Positions 1 to 11,200 of a stretch of DNA of 64,000 nt are shown here, piece after piece. Every line of letters begins with the position of its first letter. The stretch's first letter is position 1. This DNA comes from Lineus longissimus (taxonomy: Eukaryota > Nemertea > Pilidiophora > Heteronemertea > Lineidae). The translations under genes and the position numbers were made by a program. The notes beneath the pieces are model-generated. The model saw only the letters and a list, made by a program, of their open reading frames with translations, had not been told where the DNA came from and made no database searches. The stretch spans positions 12,710,001-12,774,000 of the forward strand of contig NC_088321.1 of NCBI RefSeq assembly GCF_910592395.1, read 5' to 3'.

Positions 1-640
1 CACCATCTCAGGTCGCATGCGCTCATTGGAATGAATGCTGATATGAGGGACCATTGTTCATTTGAATATTTGGCATAATTTCATCCTTATCATGCAGCAG
101 TCAGTGAAAGCACTGCCTGATTATGATTATATGAAAAAAGTACATATTCGCCAAAAAAAAAAGTATAATGATCAAATAGACATACTATATGTGGTATGGA
201 GAACTGATTAATTCGCAGAATCGTATTTTTTAATTCAGTCGTACCAGTTTAGTTTAGTTTATATCTTATTTTTATCAAACAATTTGAAATTTCATATATA
301 CAACTGGACCAAAGCAATCCATTAGTGTCAAGCCTGCCCCCAGTCAGATACATTAGGGGGCCGCGTGCGCGTACCAATTTTCATGGGAAAGGGGTCTTTG
401 GGTTGAAACTAGGGTGTTAATTCCCGAGAAAACGAAAAAAGGGGTACTTTTTTAGAGAGATTTCTTGCAACTCGTCAAAAGGGCTGCTTTTTCATTAAAA
501 AGTGTGACAAGGTTACTGATTTTACCTTGTTTTCAGAATGAAAACGGAGACTTATGAAAATGAGTTGAAAGAAATGTGTGCGCGCAAGAAGTCCCCGGCC
601 GAGAAAGGGGATCAAAAGTTAGATGGCAATCTCCTAGAAA
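1..640. other. No gene seen; AT-rich left edge
   Basis: I find no coding region, RNA gene or recognisable repeat family here. Open frames are short and lack plausible splice context. The sequence is ordinary AT-rich non-coding DNA. Confidence 0.5.
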
Positions 641-708
641 GTGTGTGTGTGTGGGGGGGGGGGGGGGGTTCATGTTAGAATAGGTTCGAGCACTGCCCCC
701 CCCCCTTG
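640..708. repeat. Simple repeats: GT run, G run, C run
   Basis: A short GT dinucleotide run passes into a long G homopolymer. A C homopolymer follows about 40 bases later. The G and C runs could pair with each other. The exact run lengths are prone to sequencing error. Confidence 0.85.
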
Positions 709-904
709 AAAAAACGTCAGTCATTGGTGGCTCTTGGTCGCGGGGAAATAATGCGAAACCCATTTCTATATTGTACTGAACAAGTCTTTGCTTATTCGAC
801 CCAAAGTACTGATAAGTATATGTTCGCATCCACGCAGATTCCATTCCCCAGAGGCCACTTTGAAAATACCCTTTCCGTGTCCATTGGACTCCATGTATAT
901 AAGC

Positions 905-2400
905 ATGCTTAATAGACGAGAGAGGAACGCAAACCCGCCAATGCGGAAATAGGTTTAAAACTTGAACTTAAAAGGATTGCAAGAGTCTTGAATGGTCAAT
1001 GCCGGGCTTAGGCGGGAGCTGCACATCGTAACCGAACAGCCTCTGTGGTGACGAATCCGCTAGGCGATTTTTCTCGAGGTGCGGTCAGTGTTGTGTCGAC
1101 CATCAGGTAACGAATCAACGGTCGACACGTATCACTGAACGCATGATTCCCCTTTCAAGCCTCTTTGGCTACATAAATAGGTATTCTGATCGCATTCATG
1201 CACAATGATAATATACTTACTGGTCAGGAATAAGGACTGAGCCTAACATTGTAACATCTGTATCCAAGTATGGATTAAATCTTGATATCTGATCACGGGA
1301 AAGGGAACGTGACCCACTGATTCACGGTGAATTGGTTCTCGCAATGAGGGGATAGTTTAACCTCACTATTGTCACGTTGGCGACGATGCAATTTGTGACG
1401 AGATAAAATCAGTTTTACCGTGTCCAAGAAGTAGTTTGCAGTTAGTGCATATACTATTCAACGCAGAAGTAGTTCACAGAGATGGAAAGGAAGGACATTA
1501 GTAATGGATGGTCCCAATAAAGGTTGAAGGAAATTCATATGTTGTGTCTTTTCGTCTATCTGGATATGACATAAGTTGTGGAAGCGTCCCGCCAGGATCA
1601 TCGTGGTGTTATGGCGCCCTTTGGAAGGTTCTTGGAGATTACTCGGGCGGGCCGGGAACTGGTTGGCGCGGGTCATTAGGCGTTGTCCCAGGCCTGTTGC
1701 CATGACACCCTGTCGGAGCGATGCTTCATACAAAGAGATAGCTCGTCTGTCGCGTGCAAACATATGCATTACAGAATCGAGCAGTCAACCTCTATTCCCA
1801 TCAGGGGTAAATGCGCTCCTCTTCATATTGCCGGATATGAAGGGTGGATGATCTTGGTCAAGTACCTCGACATTTTATGAGCTCTCCTTCATGTACATCA
1901 ACCAACCCCATATCAAAATTACCTCAGACATTTGCAGTGGACGGGTTACTGCATAGCCTATCATTGTATCGGACTTAGAGTGGTTCAAATTTCAAGAATA
2001 AGACGTTCAAGGACTTTTGCAAACAGGATCGTGTACCTCACATCCCGACAGCTCCGATACCAGATTACATCTCATGCTACAACGGGACTCGTGGGTTCAG
2101 AGTTAGATAACGCTGTATATAGCCCACCAGATAGGACTACCATATTGCTGTTCAGGGTCCAGCGGCCTCGCAATGGAGCAAAGTTTACGAGACACTCCGA
2201 CATCATAGGCAAATCCGTGTACGACTGAACTTCGCTGATCGAGGCGGGAAACGGTATCATGGTCATGTCGTTTCCCGTTCAGGTCCGGTCTCGTACATTG
2301 TCCCTTAATAGACTGTAGGACCTTATGCCACCATCCAATTCTGAAGGGGAGGAGGGATATCTGGGGTTAGATACACCACCACACTCACATGATATTGTTA
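905..2400. other. Non-coding stretch, no gene recognised
   Basis: About 1.5 kb with several overlapping short open frames on both strands (for example 1508-1705 and 1932-2228 on plus, 1458-1769 on minus). None resembles a family I know, and none is bounded by convincing splice sites. I treat them as chance frames. Confidence 0.45.
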
Positions 2401-2404
2401 AACC

Positions 2405-2945
2405 GCCAGCAACAGTAAAAAGTTTAAAGTAACAACCATGTTCTGTGATTAGTTCATCAGCTGTCATTTCGTTAGTGACTACTATGCGTTGTCACGACCA
2501 TGTTCTGTGATTAGTTCATCAGCTGACATTTCATTAGTTACAACTATGCGTGTGTCACAACTATGTACGGTTCTGTCATCTGATATTACACTTACAGTCA
2601 CAACCATGCTCTGTGATTAGTTCATCAGCTGACATTTCATTAGTTACAACTATGCGTGTGTCACAACTATGTACGGTTCTGTCATCTGATATTACACTTA
2701 CAGTCACAACCATGCTCTGTGAATAGTTCATCAGCCGATATTTCATTAGTTACAACTATGCGTGTGTCACAACCATGTACGGTTCTGTCATCTGATATTA
2801 CACTTACAGTCACAACCATGTTCTGTGATTAGTTCATCAGCTTTCATTTCGTTAGACTAGTGACCAATATGCGTTGTCACAACCATGCTCTGAGTTTAGT
2901 TCATCAGCTGACATTTCCTTAGTCACAACCAAGCTCTGTGAATGG
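2405..2945. repeat. Minisatellite, 106-bp unit, about 5 copies
   Basis: The unit contains the motif AGTTCATCAGCTGACATTTC and recurs with a 106-bp period; equivalent positions are 2595, 2701 and 2807. The outer copies are more diverged and partly deleted. The array lies downstream of HMG20, between no recognised genes. Confidence 0.85.
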
Positions 2946-2971
2946 CAATTTCATATGTGCAGGTCGGTTCT

Positions 2972-3076
2972 TTGCTTTCCAGAGAACAGACTCCCACCCT
3001 TAAAATTGACATTTACTTCGTCTTGAAAGAGTTCCAATTGCTTTAGGTAAAATTGTGGCGCCTATGGTCAACCCTC
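2972..3076. mobile_element. Partial long-TIR MITE (GGGTTGACC family)
   Basis: This half-element ends in the reverse complement of the GGGTTGACCAT terminus. It shares internal words (CCAGAGAACA, AGTTCCAATTGCTTTAGG) with fuller copies at 15429-15898, 25298-25446 and 26598-26822. Only one inverted-repeat half is clear. Confidence 0.6.
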
Positions 3077-3282
3077 AACTCTTGGAGCTTGAAGTTAAAG
3101 ATGAAATAGGAATGTTCATAAATCTAGCTGGAATGAGCAATTGGCCTCAACAAACTTGGCAGGGGCAACACCATAGTGTTGCCAACTCAGAAATGCTTTT
3201 TTATGTCGATTTTCAAACCACAATCTTCATATGTGACCACAAAATCAGACAAAGCAGTAAAAGCAGATACATGTTACACAGA

Positions 3283-3436
3283 AGATGACCTGAAATGACA
3301 ACAGGAGATTATGGGGAAATTGGTGTACTCGGATTTTAGAAAAGGCAGATGACAGTGAAATGACCAACCGGTCTGTCTCAACCTGCGAAGCTCAGGGCAA
3401 TTTTACTTGCACCAGATTTTGCTGTGACGGGTCAGA
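3283..3436 (-). mobile_element. Partial MITE (GTGACCCRTCACAGC family)
   Basis: The right end matches the terminal inverted repeat of the full copies at 20996-21183 and 42034-42220 (TTTTGCTGTGACGGGTCA). The internal words CTGTCTCAACCTGC and AAATGAC match the same family in inverted orientation. The left end is eroded. Confidence 0.6.
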
Positions 3437-3517
3437 TATGCACCACACTTCATTTTCTGCACAGATATAAAAGCATCAATAATCAACGATATTAGATACA
3501 AATACAACTGTCACCTT

Positions 3518-3523
3518 TTTATT
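3518..3523 (-). promoter_or_regulatory. Candidate polyadenylation signal for HMG20
   Basis: AATAAA on the minus strand is the nearest consensus signal I found downstream of the HMG20 stop codon. It implies a 3' UTR of about 1.8 kb containing the 60-65-bp tandem array and an inserted element. A variant signal closer to the stop cannot be excluded. Confidence 0.25.
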
Positions 3524-3704
3524 GTCACATGTTTTGATTACACCAGCAAAATGACGAAATGACAAAATAAAATGACTGACCATTTGTGCCTGTAGTGTGT
3601 TACCTTTACAGATACAGCCACAAAGTAGTTATTTGCCAAATCTATACAGGGAATGCGTGGAAAGCGCAGCGTGCAAAACCGTAAACCTTAAACTTTTTTT
3701 CAAG

Positions 3705-5341
3705 CTGTGTCCATATCTTGTTTAGACTTGAGATAAGGTTCATCTTCAATGGAGAATTCGTATTCAAATCTCCAAGCATATCCTGTTTAGACTTGAGATA
3801 AGGCTCATCTTCGATGGAGAATTTGTATTGGAATCAACCATATCTTGTTTAGACTTGAGATAAGGCTCATCTTCGATGGAGAATTTCTATTGGAATCAAC
3901 CATATCTTGTTTAGACTTCAGATAAGGTTCATCTTCGATGGAGAATTTGTATTCAAATCTATAACTATATCTTGTTCAAACTTGAGATAAGGTTCATCTT
4001 CGATGGAGAGTTTGTATTGGAATCAACCATATCTTGTTTAGACTTGAGATAAGGCTCATCTTCAATAAAGAGTTTGTATTCGAATCTATAACCATATCTT
4101 GTTTAGACTTGAGATAAGGTTCATCTTCGATAGAGAGTTTGTATTCGAATCTATAACCATATCTTGTTTAGACTTGAGATAAGGTTCATCTTCGATAAAG
4201 AGTTTGTATTCGAATCTATAACCATATCTTGTTTAGACTTGAGATAAGGTTCATCTTCGATAGAGAGTTTGTATTCAAATCTATAACCATATCTTGTTTA
4301 GACTTGAGATAAGGTTCATCTTCAATAAAGAGTCTGTATTCGAATCTATAACCATATCTTGTTTAGACTTGAGATAAGGTTCATCTTCGATGGAGAATTT
4401 GTATTCAAATCAATAACCATATCTTGTTCAAACTTGAGATAAGGTTCATCTTCGATGGAGAATTTGTATTAGCCCTTAAAGCGCCGAATTAACAAAATCA
4501 TATTACCCCTGAGCGCCGAATTAACCGAGCATTTTTGAAAATGATTAATAACAACGTTATTTTTGTTACAAACACCATGGAATGTACTGATGATTTTATA
4601 CAAATGGTAATTCCCGTCGATTTTTGTGACATTTCCCGCCAAAATTTACTAATTAGGGGTTAATTAGTGCAAATACCCATAATCAACAAAAATATGGCCA
4701 GAACATACCTCCATCAGCTTTTTATACCTCCCTTGGTATTTTAATATGAAATCTGGGTCTAAATACATCGTTTCCATCCGATTCCTGGTCGAAGCATCCG
4801 TCTAATTAGTCGTAGCAGCGCTAATTACTCCTGATGACGTCATTCCCGCGAAAATGGGGCTTCAAGTTTTTGATAAAATACTCAAAAGCTTGTATAGAAA
4901 CTTGAAATTTGTTCGATGCCATTTTGTGCTAAGCATCACTGTCGAAGTACCAAAGAGCGTACATGCACACTCACTGCCATCTCTTAGCAGACAGGTGGAA
5001 CTAAATGTCTGCTGTCGACGATCGTCGCCTCTGGCGCTTTCCCCCTTATGTCGACGATCGTCGCCTCTGGCGCTTTAAGGGTTAGAATCAACGATATCTT
5101 GTTTAGACTTGAGATAAGGCTCATCTTCGATGGAGAGTTTGTATTGGAATCAACCATATCTTGTTTAGACTTGAGATAAGGTTCATCTTCGATGGAGAAT
5201 TTGTATTCAAATCTATAACAACATCTTATTCAAACTTGAGATAAGGCTCATCTCCGATGGAGAATTTGTATTCAAATCTATAACAACATCTTGTTCAAAC
5301 TTGAGATTAGGTTCATCTTCGATGGAGAATTTGTATTCAAT
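3705..5341. repeat. 60-65-bp tandem array forming the HMG20 3' flank, interrupted
   Basis: The unit contains ATATCTTGTTTAGACTTGAG followed by ATAAGGTTCATCTTCGATGG. About 12 copies lie at 3705-4468 and about 4 at 5086-5341, separated by an inserted transposon at 4473-5081. Unit lengths vary between about 60 and 65 bp because the segment after GTATT varies. The array starts two bases past the HMG20 stop codon (5342-5344), so it is very probably transcribed as HMG20 3' UTR. Confidence 0.85.
4473..5081. mobile_element. 609-bp inverted-repeat transposon with TTAG target duplication
   Basis: The ends are CCCTTAAAGCGCC and its exact reverse complement GGCGCTTTAAGGG. TTAG flanks both sides (4469-4472 and 5082-5085). 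Without the element and one TTAG, the surrounding 60-65-bp array is continuous, which fixes the boundaries. Subterminal repeats are visible: AGCGCCGAATTAAC twice on the left, and GTCGACGATCGTCGCC twice on the right. The CCC terminus and TTAR target resemble piggyBac-like non-autonomous elements (inference). A 74-codon frame at 4854-5078 inside it looks fortuitous. Confidence 0.8.
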
Positions 5342-8192
5342 TCAAGTATCAAAGTTGAGGTGTCCCACAATGTCTCTTACAGTCGCTATGAGGTGTTCAT
5401 TCTCCTGAGGAGCGTCGAGAATAATCGTGTGAAGCTTCGCCATGTACGTGTCGATAGATTCCAGGCGAGGAATTTCGTTCGTTCCTGCAAGGAGAGAAAA
5501 AACACAATGCAGGAGCCGTTATCACCGATGCCATGGTCACTGAATATACTGACTCTGATCTCAAAGCTGATGGGTCAAAGTAACATTCCAAAGTAAGGCT
5601 GAAGCTGAGCGTGTGGAAGGTTCGTGACGTGCATTTGGATATTCTACCGAAAACACCGGCTGGTAGTATGTAAATGTTGAAACGAGCCAAATAAAACAAG
5701 CCAAACTAAACGAACCAAAAACACATTCTAAACATGAAATTGAAGATCACATTTAGATGTAATATGATTGCAAAGCGTAAGGTTTATATTTGCAGGAAAT
5801 GAAAAATCACTTTTATTCACTCAGGCCAACTTAATTTGGCACTTTCATGTTTTAAACAAGCCAAAATAAACGAGTGAATGAAAATTTTCGTTGTGCACCT
5901 TGCAAAACATAAAATGAACCAAACTGAATGGGACTATGTGAATAATATTATATTTCATGCCATAAACATACTAGACCGAATCCTGCAATGAATATTACAT
6001 GTAAACTTGATCTTTCAGCTCACCTTTATTTGGATCGTTTAGTTTGACTTGTTTCATTTGGCTTGTTTCAACATTTACATACTACAATGCACCATACACA
6101 TTACCTTGGTGCACAATTCGAAAGCGAGGCATTCTCTGCAGACACTGTGGGGTAAACTACATGTGAAGTGTCCAGATAGCAGTTTGTATCAGTATGATCA
6201 GTCTGAACGTGATTCAAGCACTGGCCTCCAGACTATATTGGTAAGGCTTTATTAAAAACATGGTAATGCAAAGATGAATTGACCAAACTATTTGTATATC
6301 TTGAAAAATAACGCCAACATATCACTCTAAATGTTTTGGTTTATCATCATGTTGGTCTCAAAATACATTTTTTTGATTTGGAAAATGATGTCAGGGTGAT
6401 CTGATCAGCCCTAGCAATACAGTCGCGGTAGTTCTGCCGGTGAAATCAGATCAGATAGTCACAAGGCCAATGAACTCAATTGGTGCCTAACCATAGTAGC
6501 ACACATCAAACGCTCATCCTGCCTCCTCGCTGGAGAATGACCCATCCAAGTGCAGAGCCAACCCTGGAGAGGAATGAATGAGCCACAGAAATGATATCTA
6601 AACTTCAGTAGAACTTCTCTATTAAGGACACCCTTGAGACTGACTAGTGCTGTCCTTAATATAGAGGTGTCCTGATTAGAGAGGTCAACTTGAATAGAAA
6701 CAACCAATTTGGGACCAAAACTAGTGTCCTTCATAGAGAGGTTGTCCCTTATAGAGAGGTGTCCGCTGAGGGAGGTTCTACTGTACCAACCTGGCAGAGG
6801 TACTGCAGCGAAGTTCGTGGTGAGAGTGGTCCGTAGACCATCCAGATGCTGCTGTAATGCCATGTTGTTGCTTCTCTGCTGCACCGCTTCCACCTCCAGC
6901 TTCTCGATGGCCTGTTTCATGTTTTCGATATGTTTACTCAGGATGGCATTCTGCTCCTCGAGCTCGGTGTTCTGTTTCCTCAACTGCCGCAACTCGGCCT
7001 CACGCACTTAGTGAAAGTAGATGTAGGTGACATTTTGTAAGTACAGTCCTGATCATATTAATATCAACACCTTCTTCATTCAATATCTCCCAAACCAACG
7101 CACCCATTCCAATGGGGTTTTCAGGACATTATCAGAAATCGTGTTTTCTATTTATGCATGAACAGTATGGCAGGAATGCGAATGCATGAGTCTTTCATTA
7201 TGTAATCAGCCAAGTAAAAAACCCTTAGCTTTTATTTCAAAGTTTAAAAAAAATATTTTTCGCTAACGATAGTAAACTAAATTCTAAGAATACTGACAAT
7301 AAATCATCAAGAGCGAAAGAGTGAAAATGAAGATAGCGTCATTTAACCTTTTTGTTAAATGAAGGGTTTCACTGCCAAGTGGCATGTTTTTTACGAGAAA
7401 AACATGCTTTTGGCAGTGAAACCCTTGAAAAACATGCCACTTGGCAGTAAATGCGCTGTTGAAAAATAGCTCTATCTTCATTATTACTCGTTCGATTTTG
7501 ATGATTTTTTGTCAGTATTCGTCGAATTTTGAGTTTTATCTTTGCAGCGAAAAATATTTCAAAAAAATGGAGTAAAGCAAACGAGGGAACCCTCAAGGTT
7601 TGAGAGAAAGGGACCATCAATTTCTAATTTCTGCACAAGAACTACGTACCTTTGTTGTGGTCGAGGAACTCCTCTGTAAAGATGGGGATATCAAAATTCT
7701 TCTCCTCCTCCTTGTGCGTGTTGTCATTCATCACCTGTAACAACGGATAGCACTCAAGGGGCTCCACATACAGTAGACCCTCTCTATCCAGGACACCCTT
7801 TGACTGACAAGTGCCATCCTTAATAGAGAGGTGTCCTGATTAGAGAGGTCAAACTGAATGGAAGTAATCAATTTGGGACCAAAAAAAGTGTCCTTAATAG
7901 AGAGGTTGTCTTTATTAGAGAAGTGTCCGCTAAGGCACCTATTCCATAGAGGTATACGGTATACTACACTATACGCGAACAATGGCTTCACAAAGGGTGC
8001 ATGACCATGAAACTATTGTTCGCGTAAAGTATAGTATAGGGTATAGCTCTATGGAATAGGTGCCTAAGGGAGGTTCCACTGTAGATTATATAATCATGAT
8101 CGATGATCTCGATTTTTTTAAATAAGAAACTTGAATTCATGATCCTAGTTCTCTGGGTTTGTTTGATTATGCCCCCATCTCCCATATTTCAA

Positions 8193-8225
<33 letters not shown>

Positions 8226-11200
8226 GGTATCATATCATTACCGGCGGCATAACCCTGTTGGATTTTTCCCAGAGGTATGGAGTCCACTATAGGCTACTGT
8301 CCACCTATGTGGGATCTTTTACTTGCCCCGGCATAGACACTCAGGTACAAGGGGTCACACCTTTTAGTCTCATCTGACAGACTCTCGAATATGTCATACG
8401 TTGTACACGTGTTATGAAGACCCAGGAATTTTAGTTCCTTGAAAGCCACATCGGTTCATCCAGAAATACAATCCTGGGTTCTCCCCGGGCCCTATTGCGT
8501 GGTAGCCAGCAGTGTTAACCACTAGGTCAATTTGATTCATTTCCGAACTTGACTTCCGACCATGAGTACTGCCACAAATATGCAGAACATGTACACACCA
8601 TTGCCACTATTGCATATGCCACAGAAGATTATGAATGGTATCGTTTTTGAGGCTGATGATGACAATGCAGATGCCCATCAGTTTGTATCATTCATTCTTT
8701 CTTTGCTTTCAACTTTAAAAATATTTTAAACAGGACTATGAGGCGAACTTACCTCTAAAGCTCCTCCATTGACATCCGATAAATTACTGTCTTCATCCAT
8801 CATCTCTGAAAGGGTGAAATTGACAAGTTACTTTGAGCTGTGTGATAGACATCAAGCGACACTTCTGATATGATATGAAACTGGCGTAAAGTGATTTGTC
8901 ATCCTTGTAATTTTGAAGCTTTTGCAAAAAGATACTCCTATTGGATGTTATAAAGAATTCAACAACAATATTGTCCTGGGAAAAATTATCTGTCTTTTTG
9001 ATTGCGTGGCGCTGAGCTGCACTTGACCCGCTAGAAATTAGCAAAGTTTGCTATCATAGGCAAGACAATACATACAAAATGATACCTCTCATCTTCATGG
9101 CTTCTTTTAATTTTTGTAAGGGGAAAAGATCATGCAAATCTATATATTCTCTATTTTCTCAATCCACATTTGCGTTTACCAGTGTTCTTCACAAGGCCAT
9201 TTATCAGGGCATCCCACCCTACGCTGGCAGCTTACCACCCTACCTTGGAAGCAGCCACCCTTCCTTGCTCTAGAATTTTGCAAAGGGTTTCTGAAGGGCC
9301 ACCCTACCTAAAGCTACTGGCCACCCTACCTTGTGTTGAACACTGGCAAAACTTCTCGAATATCCATGTTACTTCCCTACCTTGAGAAAACCCTGTGGAG
9401 AACCCTGTTTTACATATGCCAAGGTTGTGATAATATTTTTTCTGCAGTGTCTCCATGAAAGAAAATCATGTTCCGTGACAGTAATGATAATTAGCTGGGT
9501 CTTACCTCCTTTCATCTTCCTCTCATTCTTGCGCTGAATGAAGATCTTGTACGCCTCCGTCTTGTAGTAAGCCTCCAGCTCTCTCATGTAACGCTCCTTG
9601 TCATGCTCGGCCTCGTCAAGGTAGTGCTGGAAAGGAAACCATTCGATCATTGATAAGTTAGACCAAACGCCCATGTCAAAATTAGACCAAAAGAGTTTCA
9701 TCATACATGTAGCAAAACGACAGAATTACATCCGTTTTCCCATTTTGCGAAAAAAATTTCTTCAAAGTTTGGAATCTGAAAATGCAACATTACACAACAT
9801 GCATTGAATTTTGTAGCTCACAAGACCCACCTGTTTATCATGGAGTAGCAGCTTACTGGGACAACATAACACAACATGCATTGAATTTTGGAGCTCACAA
9901 GACCCACCTGTTTATCATGGAGTAGCAGCTTACTGGGACAACATAACACAACATGCATTGAATTTTGTAGCTCACAAGACCCACCTGTTTATCATGGAGT
10001 AACAGCTTACTGGGACAACATAACACAACATGCATTGAATTTTGTAGCTCACAAGACCCACCTGTTTATCATGGAGGGGCAGCTTACTGGGACAACATAA
10101 CACAACATGCATTGAATTTTGTAGCTCACAAGACCCACCTGTTTATCATGGAGTAGCAGCTTACTGGGACAACATAACACAACATGCATTGAATTTTGTA
10201 GCTCACAAGACCCACCTGTTTATCATGGAGTAACAGCTTACTGGGACAACATAACACAACATGCATTGAATTTTGTAGCTCACAAGACCCACCTGTTTAT
10301 CATGGAGGGGCAGCTTACTGGGACAACATAACACAACATGCATTGAATTTTGTAGCTCACAAGACCCACCTGTTTATCATGGAGTGGCAGCTTACTGGGA
10401 TAACATAACACAACATGCATTGAATTTTGTAGCTCACAAGACCCACCTGTTTATCATGGAGTGGCAGCTTACTGGGATAACATAACACAACATGCATTGA
10501 ATTTTGGAGCTCACAAGACCCACCTGTTTATCATGGAGGGGCAGCTTACTGGGACAACATAACACAACATGCATTGAATTTTGTAGCTCACAAGACCCAC
10601 CTGTTTATCATGGAGGGGCAGCTTACTGGGACAACATAACACAACATGCATTGAATTTTGTAGCTCACACGACCCACCTGTTTATCATGGAGGGGCAGCT
10701 TACTGGGATAACATAAACATAACACAACATGCATTGAATTTTGTAGCTCACAAGACCCACCTGTTTATCATGGAGTGGCAGCTTACTGGGATAACATAAC
10801 ACAACATGCATTGAATTTTGTAGCTCACAAGACCCACCTGTTTATCATGGAGGGGCAGCTTACTAGGACAACATAACACAACATGCATTGAATTTTGTAG
10901 CTCACAAGACCCACCTGTTTATCATGGAGGGGCAGCTTACTGGGACAACATAACACAACATGCATTGAATTTCGTAGCTCACAAGACCCACCTGTTTATC
11001 ATGGAGTGGCAGCTTACTGGGACAACATAACATTACATGCATTGAATTTTGTAGCTCACAAGACCCACCTGTTTATCATGGAGTGGCAGCTTACTGGGAT
11101 AACATAACATAACATGCATTGAATTTCGTAGCTTACAAGACCCACCTGTTTATCATGCAGTGGCAGCTTACTCCATTCATTCCCCATGATTTTCGTAACC

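Noticed and set aside
4854-5078. 74-codon plus-strand frame
   Set aside because: It lies inside the 609-bp inverted-repeat element and ends in its duplicated subterminal repeat. It does not resemble a transposase.
9888-10716. 70-codon plus-strand frames starting MELTRPTCLSW
   Set aside because: They are antisense readings of the junction-derived array, identical in different copies by repetition only.
9785-11172. CRISPR-like regular spacing of direct repeats
   Set aside because: Whole 77-bp units are near-identical, with no unique spacers, and the sequence is eukaryotic. It is a minisatellite.
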